Of a stretch of 6,502 nt of DNA, positions 1 through 5,765 are shown in pieces. The DNA is from Actinomycetales bacterium (GTDB lineage Bacteria; Actinomycetota; Actinomycetes; Mycobacteriales; Mycobacteriaceae). The notes below the pieces were generated by a model. The model made no database searches, was not told where the DNA came from, and saw only the letters and a program-made list of their open reading frames with translations. A program made the translations under genes and the position numbers. Within the stretch, counting starts at the first letter, position 1. Every line of letters starts with the position of its first letter. The stretch lies in assembly GCA_012841845.1 (NCBI GenBank), contig DUTZ01000012.1, positions 1 through 6,502 on the forward strand, read 5' to 3'.

Positions 1-742
1 CGAGGCGCTGGGCGTCGGTGCGCGGATCGCCGGGCTCGGTGTCGGCGGCAGCCGCGGCACGCAGGCGCTGCTCGAGGGCTGCGGCGTCCTCCGTGGGCAG
101 GAGCGCCCACATCGAGCTCATGCCCTGTCCGCGGGGCCGGAAGGACACACGGCGCTCCTCTCGGGCCTGCTCGTGCTGGCGGTCCAGCTCGTCGCGGTCC
201 CTGCGCTCCATGGCGCGGTCGATCCGCTCGCCCAGGGAGCCCCGGGTGGGCGGATCGCCCGCATCGAGCTGGCGCCTGATCCCGGCCAGCACCTCCTCCT
301 CGACCGCGTCCAACAACCGGTCGGGCACCTTGGCGAGTTTGCAGGCCAGGTCCACGATCAACCCCTCGTCCAGCACACCCTCCCGGGCGTGGCGGGAGAG
401 GCGGCGCAGTCGGGTACGCATCTGCACCGCCGCGGTGACCAACCGGCCGGCGTGCCAGGCCGGCACGCCCATCGCCGTGGTGACGTGCGAGCGCACCAGC
501 CGGGGCGGCTCGAGCTGCGCGTACTCCGGGCCCGGCTCGCGGCCCGCGGCCTCGTCCTCACCCCGCCGGATCCGCTCGCGTCGCGAGACCACCTCGACCA
601 TCGCGAACACCGCATCCAGACGGGCCACCGCCGCGAGGTTCTGCTCACGCGTGAAGTCCCGGGAGAGCTCGACAAGCTCGGACAGGTCCAGCGACTCGAG
701 CGGACGCGCGACGTCGATCGACAGAACCGCCACCGTCACCAC
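1..742 (-). CDS. DUF222 / 13E12-repeat family protein, N-terminal part (C-terminus, probably with an HNH nuclease domain, lies outside the window)
   Basis: Reading the minus strand from position 742 gives 247 uninterrupted codons that run off the left edge, so the gene is 3'-partial. The protein is charged, helical and Arg/Glu-rich. It carries hallmarks of actinobacterial DUF222 proteins: a segment reading RRVSFRPRGQGMSSMWALLP at positions ~144-85, an Ala/Leu-rich stretch (EDAAALEQRLRAAAA), and then GDPRTDAQRL at the edge. In this family the DPRT..QRRADAL-like segment is usually followed by a C-terminal HNH endonuclease motif, which cannot be seen here. The start is chosen at GTG 742, with the adjacent GTG 739 as an alternative, because GGGAG at 753-749 lies 6-9 nt upstream. 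Members are multicopy in mycobacteria (the REP13E12 group) and their role is poorly defined. Some M. tuberculosis copies are SOS genes, which fits the LexA-like box at 773-788. Family assignment is confident; nuclease activity is inferred from the family only. Confidence 0.88.
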   Translation of the reverse strand, partial: MVTVAVLSIDVARPLESLDLSELVELSRDFTREQNLAAVARLDAVFAMVEVVSRRERIRRGEDEAAGREPGPEYAQLEPPRLVRSHVTTAMGVPAWHAGRLVTAAVQMRTRLRRLSRHAREGVLDEGLIVDLACKLAKVPDRLLDAVEEEVLAGIRRQLDAGDPPTRGSLGERIDRAMERRDRDELDRQHEQAREERRVSFRPRGQGMSSMWALLPTEDAAALEQRLRAAAAADTEPGDPRTDAQRL

Positions 743-748
743 CCCCTG

Positions 749-753
749 CTCCC
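749..753 (-). promoter_or_regulatory. Shine-Dalgarno site of the DUF222 gene
   Basis: The minus strand reads GGGAG at 753-749, six bases before GTG 742 and nine before GTG 739. It supports a GTG start in this pair rather than the internal ATG codons further downstream. Confidence 0.55.
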
Positions 754-772
754 GCCGGCCGACCCCCCTAGG

Positions 773-788
773 TCGAATGTGTGTACGA
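773..788. promoter_or_regulatory. LexA-binding site (SOS box) candidate
   Basis: The plus strand reads TCGAATGTGTGTACGA. The mycobacterial/actinobacterial LexA consensus is TCGAAC-N4-GTTCGA, so each half-site matches 5 of 6 bases with the correct 4-bp spacing. The box begins at the last base of the predicted -10 element of the leftward DUF222 gene (TAGAAT, 793-788) and covers its predicted transcription start, where a repressor would block initiation. Several 13E12-family genes of M. tuberculosis are known LexA targets. The match is seen in the sequence; LexA binding is inferred. Confidence 0.62.
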
Positions 789-816
789 TTCTAACTCGCC
801 CCACGACATAGCGCAA
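788..816 (-). promoter_or_regulatory. Promoter of the DUF222 gene (-35 TTGCGC, -10 TAGAAT)
   Basis: On the minus strand, TTGCGC (816-811) is followed by a 17-bp spacer and TAGAAT (793-788), which matches the sigma-70-type -10 consensus at 5 of 6 positions. The start point would fall near 782-781, about 40 nt upstream of GTG 742 and inside the SOS-box candidate. Hexamer quality, spacing and orientation all agree. Confidence 0.6.
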
Positions 817-818
817 GT

Positions 819-834
819 GTTCGATTATGCGAAC
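819..834. promoter_or_regulatory. Unassigned inverted repeat, GTTCG-N6-CGAAC, possible operator
   Basis: The plus strand reads GTTCGATTATGCGAAC: perfect 5-bp arms around an AT-rich 6-bp centre. It lies 2 bp upstream of the -35 element of the DUF222 promoter and 45 bp upstream of the fdhD ATG, in the most AT-rich part of the window. The arm order is opposite to an SOS box (CGAAC...GTTCG), and the repeat does not match the CRP/GlxR pattern TGTGA-N6-TCACA. It could bind a dimeric regulator of fdhD/fdhF or of the divergent gene. The factor is unknown. Confidence 0.4.
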
Positions 835-865
835 GTCGCCCGGCGCCCGTGTCGGACCGCCCGAC

Positions 866-881
866 TACCCTTCGTCCCATG
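866..881 (+). promoter_or_regulatory. Leaderless-type promoter and start of fdhD (-10 TACCCT)
   Basis: TACCCT (866-871) fits the actinobacterial -10 pattern TANNNT and ends 7 nt before ATG 879, so transcription could begin at or next to the start codon. No Shine-Dalgarno sequence is visible upstream of 879 or of the alternative GTG 849, and no clear -35 element is seen. This favours ATG 879 as the start. Confidence 0.45.
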
Positions 882-1700
882 GGACGACGGACCACGCGGC
901 ACCCCGCACGGCGGCTCACCTCCGCGGGCGCATCGCGGCGCGAGGTGGCGACCCTCGCCGTCGAGGAGCCGCTCGAGGTCCGCATCGGCGGCCGGCCCTA
1001 CGTGGTGACCATGCGGACCCCGGGCGACGACATGGACCTCGCCGCCGGTCACCTGGTCTCCGAGGGCGTGATCTGGCACCGCGAGCACCTGCCGGAGATC
1101 TGCTACTGCACCGCGGTGAGCGGGCGCGCCGAGCAGGACTACAACACCCTCACCGTCACGCTCTCCCCGGACGTCCCCGAGCCCGAGCCTGCCCGCGCGG
1201 CCACCATGACCAGCGCGTGCGGCGTGTGCGGCGTCGACTCGATCGACGAGGTCCGCCGGTCCACCCACTTCCCCGCCGAGCCCACGGCGCCGCTTGTCGA
1301 CGTGGACGCGCTGCTCGCACTGCCCGCGCGGCTGCGCGAGCGACAGGCGCTGTTCGACAAGACCGGCGGGGTCCACGCGGCGGGACTGTTCACCCCCGAC
1401 GGCGAGGTGCTCTGTCTGCGCGAGGACGTCGGTCGCCACAACGCCGTGGACAAGGTGGTGGGCTGGGCGCTGCGCGAGGGCCGGCTGCCCCTGCGGGACA
1501 CGATCCTCCAGGTCTCCGGCCGGGCCTCGTTCGAGCTGGCCCAGAAGGCCTCCATGGCGGGGATCCCCGTCCTGGCGGCGGTGAGCGCGCCGTCGTCCCT
1601 CGCCGTGCACCTGGCCGACGAGGCCTGCGTGACGCTGGTCGGCTTCAGCCGCGGGGACCGCGCCACCGTGTACACGCATCCGGAGCGCGTGCGGGCCTGA
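879..1700 (+). CDS. fdhD: FdhD, formate dehydrogenase accessory sulfurtransferase
   Basis: The 273-residue product has the usual FdhD length (E. coli about 277). FdhD passes sulfur from a cysteine desulfurase of the IscS type to the bis-MGD cofactor before its insertion into formate dehydrogenase; it acts in the cytoplasm. Visible hallmarks are the CGVCG motif with Cys114 and Cys117, the sulfur-carrying CxxC pair; DVGRHNAVDK at 183-192, part of the cofactor-binding core; and the C-terminal SGRASFELAQKASMAGIPVL block followed by AVSAPSSLAV. All expected motifs are present, so the protein should be functional. ATG 879 is preferred over in-frame GTG 849, which would add 10 Arg/Pro-rich residues and has no ribosome-binding site. 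The gene precedes its client oxidoreductase by 89 nt on the same strand. M. tuberculosis has a similar neighbouring pair, fdhD (Rv2899c) and fdhF (Rv2900c). Confidence 0.96.
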   Translation: MGRRTTRHPARRLTSAGASRREVATLAVEEPLEVRIGGRPYVVTMRTPGDDMDLAAGHLVSEGVIWHREHLPEICYCTAVSGRAEQDYNTLTVTLSPDVPEPEPARAATMTSACGVCGVDSIDEVRRSTHFPAEPTAPLVDVDALLALPARLRERQALFDKTGGVHAAGLFTPDGEVLCLREDVGRHNAVDKVVGWALREGRLPLRDTILQVSGRASFELAQKASMAGIPVLAAVSAPSSLAVHLADEACVTLVGFSRGDRATVYTHPERVRA

Positions 1701-1701
1701 G

Positions 1702-1721
1702 CGGACCCGGCGCCGGGTCCG
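1702..1721. terminator. 20-bp perfect palindrome after fdhD: hairpin without a U-tract, or an operator
   Basis: Starting one base after the fdhD stop codon (1698-1700), the sequence CGGACCCGGC is followed directly by its exact reverse complement. As RNA it can form an 8-bp all-GC-rich stem closed by a GCGC tetraloop. No run of T follows (the next bases are purine-rich, GAGGAGAAGG), so it is not a canonical intrinsic terminator. It may be a U-less actinobacterial terminator, an mRNA-stabilising hairpin between fdhD and fdhF, or a protein-binding site. The structure is certain; the role is inferred. Confidence 0.4.
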
Positions 1722-1777
1722 AGGAGAAGGCCGGGATAGAAGGACGACGACGAGGTGGACATCGCGGTGACGCGGCG

Positions 1778-1792
1778 CACAATGGGCCCATG
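1778..1792 (+). promoter_or_regulatory. Leaderless-type promoter and start of fdhF (-10 CACAAT)
   Basis: CACAAT (1778-1783) sits 6 nt upstream of ATG 1790, the spacing expected if transcription starts at the A of the start codon. There is no usable Shine-Dalgarno sequence in the preceding 15 nt. The same CACAATGG..CCATG arrangement precedes the TetR gene at 5751. No convincing -35 element was found, so internal initiation within the fdhD-fdhF unit is plausible but unproven. Confidence 0.4.
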
Positions 1793-4129
1793 AGCCTGAT
1801 CCCGCGTATCCGTCGCTCCGCTCCCGTCGACGACATCGACGAGGCCGAGCTGCGCGTCACCGAGCCGGAGACCTCGGCCGCGGGCCCCAAGGCGGTGGCG
1901 GTGGCGCTCCAGCGGGGGATCTCGCAGGCCGGCGTGCTGCGGACGGCGCGGGCGCTGGCCCGGGTCAACCACCGCGGCGGCACCGACTGCCCGGGGTGCG
2001 CGTGGCCCGAGTCGATCACCGGCCCCCGTAAGCCCGCCGAGTTCTGCGAGAACGGTGCCAAGGCCGTCGCCGAGGAGTCCACCACCCGCACCGTGACGCC
2101 CGCGTGGTGGGCCGAGCACCCGATCTCCGTCCTGCGCGACAAGACCGAGTACTGGCTGGGCAACCAGGGCCGCATCACCGAGCCGGTCGTGCTGCGGCCG
2201 GGCGACGACCACTACTCGCCGATCTCGTGGCGCGCGGCGTTCGCCCTGATCGCCGAGCACGTCCACGCCACGACGCCCGACCGCTGCGTCTTCTACACCT
2301 CGGGCCGCACGGCCAACGAGACGGCGTTCATGTACCAGCTCCTCGCGCGGAGTCTGGGCACCAACAACCTGCCGGACTGCTCCAACATGTGCCACGAGTC
2401 GTCGGGCTCCGCGATGGTGCCGACCATCGGGATCGGCAAGGGGACGGTCTCCCTCGACGACTTCGATCACGCGGACGTCATCCTCGTCGTCGGGCAGAAC
2501 CCGGGCACCAACCACCCCCGCATGCTCTCCGCACTGGGGGACGCGCGGCGGCGCGGGGCGCGTGTGGTGGCCGTCAACCCGCTCCCCGAGGCGGGGCTGC
2601 TGCACTTCACCGACCCGCAGTCGCCGGCCGGGCTCGTGGCCGGGCTCGCGGACCGGCCGGGCGAGACGATCGCCGACGACTTCCTCCAGATCCGCGTGGG
2701 CGGCGACCTCGCGCTGTTCCAGGCGCTCGGGCACCTGCTGCTCAAGGCCGAGGAGGCCGCGCCCGGGACGGTGGTGGACCACGAGTTCCTCGACACCTGT
2801 ACCGAGGGTGTCCAGGAGTACGTCGCCGCGCGGGCGGAGATCGACTGGGACGTGACCGAGCGCGCGACCGGCCTGCCCCGCGACCAGATCGAGCGCCTCG
2901 CCACGACGCTCGTGCACTCGAAGGGCACGATCATCTGCTGGGCGCTGGGGCTCACGCAGCAGCCGCACTCGGTGGACACGCTGCGCGAGATCGTCAACGT
3001 CCTGCTCCTGCAGGGCAACGTCGGCAAGCCCGGCGCCGGCGCGTGCCCCGTGCGCGGACACTCCAACGTGCAGGGGGACCGCACGATGGGGATCTGGGAG
3101 AAGCCCGGGGAGTGGCTCCTCCGGGGGCTCGACGACGAGTTCGGCATCCGCTCCCCGCGGGCCCACGGCCACGATTCCACCGAGACGCTCGCGGCGTTCG
3201 AGCGGGGCGAGGTGGACGTGTTCGTCTCGATGGGCGGCAACTTCGCCAAGGCGTGCTCGGACACCGACGCGCTCGAGGCCGGCATGCAGCGTACCGGGCT
3301 CACCGTGCACGTCTCGACCAAGCCCAACCGCTCGCACGTCGTGCACGGCCAGACCTCGCTCATCCTGCCCACGCTGGGCCGCACCGACCGCGACGACCGC
3401 CACCCCGGCGGCGCGCAGTTCGTGTCGGTGGAGGACTCGATGTCGGTGATCCGCTCGTCGCAGGGCCGGCTCGAGCCGGTCTCCGACCAGCTGCTCAGCG
3501 AGCCGCAGATCGTGGCCGGCATGGCCGAGGCGATCCTGGGGCACGACCACGCCGTGGACTGGCGGGCGATGGCCGAGGACTACGACGTGATCCGCGACCA
3601 CATCTCCCGCGTCATCCCCGGCTTCGAGGACTACAATCGTAGAGTCCGCCAGAAGTCGGGCTTCGTCCTCCCCAACCCGCCGCGCGACACCCGCTCGTTC
3701 GCCACACCGTCCGGCCGCGCGCACTTCACCGTCTCTCCGCTCGAGTGGCTCGAGGCGCCGCCCGGGCACCTCATCCTGCAGACGCTGCGCTCGCACGACC
3801 AGTACAACACCACGTTCTACGGCCTCGACGACCGCTACCGCGGCATCTCCGAGGGCCGCCGCGTGATCCTCGTCCACCCCGACGACCTGCGCGAGCTCGG
3901 GCTGGAAGACCGACAGCTCGTCGACGTGGTGAGCGTGTTCGCGAGCGCCGACGGCGAGGTGAGCGAGCGCCGGGCCGAGGAGTTCCGCCTCGTGGCCTAT
4001 CCGACCGCCCGCGGCTGCTGCGCGGCCTATTTTCCGGAGGCCAACAATCTCGTGCACCGCGAGAACGTGGCGCGCGAGTCCAACACGCCCGGCTTCAAGG
4101 CGGTGACCGTCCGGTTCGAGCCGCGCTGA
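1790..4129 (+). CDS. fdhF: FdhF/YdeP-family molybdopterin (bis-MGD) oxidoreductase, putative formate dehydrogenase
   Basis: This is a 779-residue cytoplasmic-type protein (no Tat or Sec signal) of the molybdopterin oxidoreductase superfamily. It follows E. coli YdeP closely by motif: CPGCAWP at 67-73, CENGAKA at 86-92, TSGRT at 170-174, SNMCHE around 198-203, GQNPGTNHPRML from 235, PVRGHSNVQGDRTMGI from 420, MGGNFA from 481, and the C-terminal dinucleotide-binding domain with SHDQYNTT at 668-675 and YFPEANN at 747-753. Cys201-His202 aligns with the Sec140-His141 active site of E. coli FdhH, so this is a cysteine-type enzyme. Arg422 aligns with FdhH Arg333. Cys67, Cys70 and Cys86 are the visible cluster-region ligands, one fewer than in FdhH. 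The open frame extends to 827, but the family N-terminus and the upstream -10 support ATG 1790. Neighbouring fdhD supports a formate dehydrogenase-like role. Substrate and electron acceptor are not shown; YdeP itself is linked to acid resistance. Confidence 0.94.
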   Translation: MSLIPRIRRSAPVDDIDEAELRVTEPETSAAGPKAVAVALQRGISQAGVLRTARALARVNHRGGTDCPGCAWPESITGPRKPAEFCENGAKAVAEESTTRTVTPAWWAEHPISVLRDKTEYWLGNQGRITEPVVLRPGDDHYSPISWRAAFALIAEHVHATTPDRCVFYTSGRTANETAFMYQLLARSLGTNNLPDCSNMCHESSGSAMVPTIGIGKGTVSLDDFDHADVILVVGQNPGTNHPRMLSALGDARRRGARVVAVNPLPEAGLLHFTDPQSPAGLVAGLADRPGETIADDFLQIRVGGDLALFQALGHLLLKAEEAAPGTVVDHEFLDTCTEGVQEYVAARAEIDWDVTERATGLPRDQIERLATTLVHSKGTIICWALGLTQQPHSVDTLREIVNVLLLQGNVGKPGAGACPVRGHSNVQGDRTMGIWEKPGEWLLRGLDDEFGIRSPRAHGHDSTETLAAFERGEVDVFVSMGGNFAKACSDTDALEAGMQRTGLTVHVSTKPNRSHVVHGQTSLILPTLGRTDRDDRHPGGAQFVSVEDSMSVIRSSQGRLEPVSDQLLSEPQIVAGMAEAILGHDHAVDWRAMAEDYDVIRDHISRVIPGFEDYNRRVRQKSGFVLPNPPRDTRSFATPSGRAHFTVSPLEWLEAPPGHLILQTLRSHDQYNTTFYGLDDRYRGISEGRRVILVHPDDLRELGLEDRQLVDVVSVFASADGEVSERRAEEFRLVAYPTARGCCAAYFPEANNLVHRENVARESNTPGFKAVTVRFEPR

Positions 4130-4146
4130 GGGGCGGCCCGCGCTGA

Positions 4147-5670
4147 TCAGGCCGTGGCGGCCGGGTCGCCGTGCGGCACGTAGCCGCGGCCGGGTGCCAC
4201 GAAGAGCAGCAGGACGGCGGCGCCGGCGGCCACCAGGCCGAGCGCGAAGAGGGAGCGGCCGATGCCGTCGGCGAAGATGCCGCCGGCGGCGTCGAGCACG
4301 CCCTGCGCGGCGGGTCCGGCCGCGGCCGCGAACTCCACCGCGCCGGCGAAGGAGCTCTCGACGGCGACGCGGCCGGCCTCGGGCACGGCGGGCAGGACGT
4401 CGCGGATGCCGGAGGCGTAGTGCCCGGCCAGGATGCTGCCGGAGATCGCGATGCCGATCGCGGCGCCCACCTCGCGCATGGCGTCGTTGACGGCCGCCGC
4501 GACGCCCTGCTCGTCGGCGGGGATGTCGGAGACAATCGCCGAGGTCGCGGGCGCGGTGGACAGGCCGAGGCCGATGCTGGCCACCATCATCGGCCACAGC
4601 AGTCCCCAGTAGCCGGTGTCGACGCCGAGGCGGGAGAGGAAGATCATCCCGGCGGCGATGGCCGTCAGCCCCACCACGGAGACCACGCGCAGCCCCACGA
4701 GCGCGGTGATCCTGGGCGAGAGCAGCGAGATCACCATGACCGGCAGGATCATGGGCGCCAGGGCGAGGGAGGCGGCGATCGCGTCGTAGCCCTTGACGAG
4801 CTGCAGGTACTGGACGATGAGCAGGAAGAACCCGAAGATCGTGAGGAACTGCATGGCCACCGAGACCGAGCCGGTGGTGAAGCCGCGGCGGCGGAAGTAG
4901 CGCACGTCGAGCAGCGGGTCGGCGGCGCGGAGCTCCACCAGGACGAAGGCCACCACGGACACCGTGGACAGGACGAGGGCGCCGACGACGAGGGGTTCGC
5001 CGAAGCTCGTGTGCGCTCCCTCGATGAGCCCGAAGACCACCCCGCCCACGGCGAGCGCGGAGAAGACGGCGCCGAGGACGTCCGGCCGCCCGTGCCGGGA
5101 GGCCACGGATTCGCCGATGGTGAAGGCGGCCGCCAGCACGACGAGGCCGATCGCGGAGTAGACCGCGAAGATCGACTTCCACGACCACACCTGCAGCATG
5201 AGGCCGGAGCCGAGCAGGCCGACGATCCCGCCGATGCCCGCGAAGCCGGCCCACGTGCCGACGGCGGTGCCGCGCTTGTCGGGCGGGAAGCTGGCGGTGA
5301 GCAGCGAGAGCGTGGACGGCATGACGAACGCCGCGCCGACGCCGGCGACCGCGCGGGTGACGATGATCCACGTGGGCGTGTCGAGCCACAGGGGCGCCGC
5401 GGAGGAGACGGTGAACAGGGCCAGTCCGGCGATGAGCGTGGCGCGGCGGCCGACGCGGTCGCCGAGGGCGCCCGCGGTGAGCACGAGCGCGGCCAGGGCC
5501 AGCGTGTAGGAGTCGACGATCCACGTGAGCTCGGCCTGGGTGGCGCCGGTGGCGACGGCGATGTCGGGCAGCGAGGTGTAGAGCGCGGACATCGTGGCCA
5601 CGACCAGGGAGACGGCGACGATGTTGACGAACAGCAGCCAGCGGCGCCGCCCTGCGGACAGTTCGAGCAC
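4147..5670 (-). CDS. MFS exporter, DHA2 (EmrB/QacA-like) 14-TM family
   Basis: The 507-residue product is an inner-membrane, proton-coupled efflux transporter. About 14 hydrophobic segments are visible, near residues 12-32, 50-68, 78-96, 101-121, 137-157, 166-186, 197-217, 227-246, 268-290, 299-319, 326-346, 353-375, 397-417 and 471-491. A long outward loop (~420-468) lies before the last segment, as is typical of DHA2. MFS motif A is present as GALGDRVGRR (67-76) after TM2. The antiporter motif C region in TM5 (145-160) is glycine-rich, but Leu152 stands where drug antiporters usually have proline. The start is GTG 5670, with AGGGGA (5680-5675) as ribosome-binding site. The gene diverges from a TetR repressor with an operator-like palindrome between them, the usual design for ligand-induced efflux. 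It converges on fdhF with only 17 nt between stop codons and no strong terminator. Substrate unknown; a toxic compound or secreted metabolite is likely. Confidence 0.93.
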   Translation of the reverse strand: MLELSAGRRRWLLFVNIVAVSLVVATMSALYTSLPDIAVATGATQAELTWIVDSYTLALAALVLTAGALGDRVGRRATLIAGLALFTVSSAAPLWLDTPTWIIVTRAVAGVGAAFVMPSTLSLLTASFPPDKRGTAVGTWAGFAGIGGIVGLLGSGLMLQVWSWKSIFAVYSAIGLVVLAAAFTIGESVASRHGRPDVLGAVFSALAVGGVVFGLIEGAHTSFGEPLVVGALVLSTVSVVAFVLVELRAADPLLDVRYFRRRGFTTGSVSVAMQFLTIFGFFLLIVQYLQLVKGYDAIAASLALAPMILPVMVISLLSPRITALVGLRVVSVVGLTAIAAGMIFLSRLGVDTGYWGLLWPMMVASIGLGLSTAPATSAIVSDIPADEQGVAAAVNDAMREVGAAIGIAISGSILAGHYASGIRDVLPAVPEAGRVAVESSFAGAVEFAAAAGPAAQGVLDAAGGIFADGIGRSLFALGLVAAGAAVLLLFVAPGRGYVPHGDPAATA

Positions 5671-5674
5671 GCGG

Positions 5675-5680
5675 TCCCCT
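5675..5680 (-). promoter_or_regulatory. Ribosome-binding site of the MFS gene
   Basis: The minus strand reads AGGGGA at 5680-5675, with AGGGG ending 5 nt before the GTG start at 5670. This decides the start codon, since the first in-frame ATG lies inside the first membrane segment. Unlike the plus-strand genes here, the exporter mRNA has a leader. Confidence 0.6.
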
Positions 5681-5697
5681 CACGGTCGGACGAAGAA

Positions 5698-5703
5698 ACG
5701 ATA
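5698..5703 (-). promoter_or_regulatory. -10 element of the MFS gene (TATCGT), overlapped by the operator
   Basis: TATCGT on the minus strand (5703-5698) fits TANNNT and would give a start near 5691 and a ~20-nt leader carrying the AGGGGA site. Its first five bases lie inside the 17-bp palindrome, so a repressor bound there would cover the promoter. No convincing -35 hexamer is seen 16-18 bp upstream. Confidence 0.42.
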
Positions 5704-5715
5704 CCGGCGGTATCG
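5699..5715. promoter_or_regulatory. TetR-type operator: perfect 17-bp palindrome
   Basis: CGATACCG and CGGTATCG flank a single central G (5707), giving a perfect 17-bp dyad in the 92-bp gap between the divergent exporter and TetR genes. Size, symmetry and location match operators of TetR-family repressors that control a neighbouring efflux pump. It lies over the predicted exporter -10 and about 36 bp upstream of the -10 of the regulator gene, so one site could repress the pump strongly and affect the regulator less. Confidence 0.78.
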
Positions 5716-5750
5716 AATCAGGTCCGTCCACCGTAGCGCACGGGACTTGC

Positions 5751-5765
5751 CACAATGGCGCCATG
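5751..5765 (+). promoter_or_regulatory. Leaderless-type promoter and start of the TetR gene (-10 CACAAT)
   Basis: CACAAT (5751-5756) lies 6 nt before ATG 5763, and no Shine-Dalgarno sequence is present. The arrangement is nearly identical to that of fdhF at 1778-1792 (CACAATGG, two G/C bases, CCATG). A leaderless mRNA starting at the ATG is the simplest reading. Confidence 0.42.

Noticed and set aside
18..811. Two plus-strand open frames of 258 and 212 codons over the left end
   Set aside because: Both are antisense to the DUF222 gene, are low-complexity (Arg/Ser or His/Pro-rich), and show no start signals or family features.
819..834. Second SOS box
   Set aside because: The half-sites are in the reverse order (GTTCG then CGAAC) with 6-bp spacing, so it is not a LexA site and is listed as an unassigned inverted repeat.
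849..878. GTG 849 as the fdhD start
   Set aside because: It has no ribosome-binding site, adds residues outside the conserved FdhD region, and would place the -10-like TACCCT inside the coding sequence.
827..1789. N-terminal extension of the fdhF reading frame, open back to 827, which would make a 1100-residue protein
   Set aside because: The extra 321 codons lie in another frame of fdhD, are Arg/Gly/Pro-rich as expected for a GC-rich shadow frame, and resemble no domain. Similarity to YdeP begins only after 1790.
4121..4146. Nine-base direct repeat CCGCGCTGA at 4121-4129 and 4138-4146, at the fdhF/MFS convergent junction
   Set aside because: It is short and GC-rich. The second copy's TGA is not in the fdhF frame, and there are no target-site or mobile-element features. 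A small tandem slippage is possible but not supported further.
4130..4146. Bidirectional terminator between fdhF and the MFS gene
   Set aside because: Only a 3-bp GGG/CCC stem can be drawn and there is no T-run on either strand, so I do not call a terminator.
4171..5736. A 521-codon plus-strand frame rich in Gly, Asp, Glu, His and Arg
   Set aside because: It is the exact antisense of the MFS gene, whose membrane segments and motifs identify the true strand.
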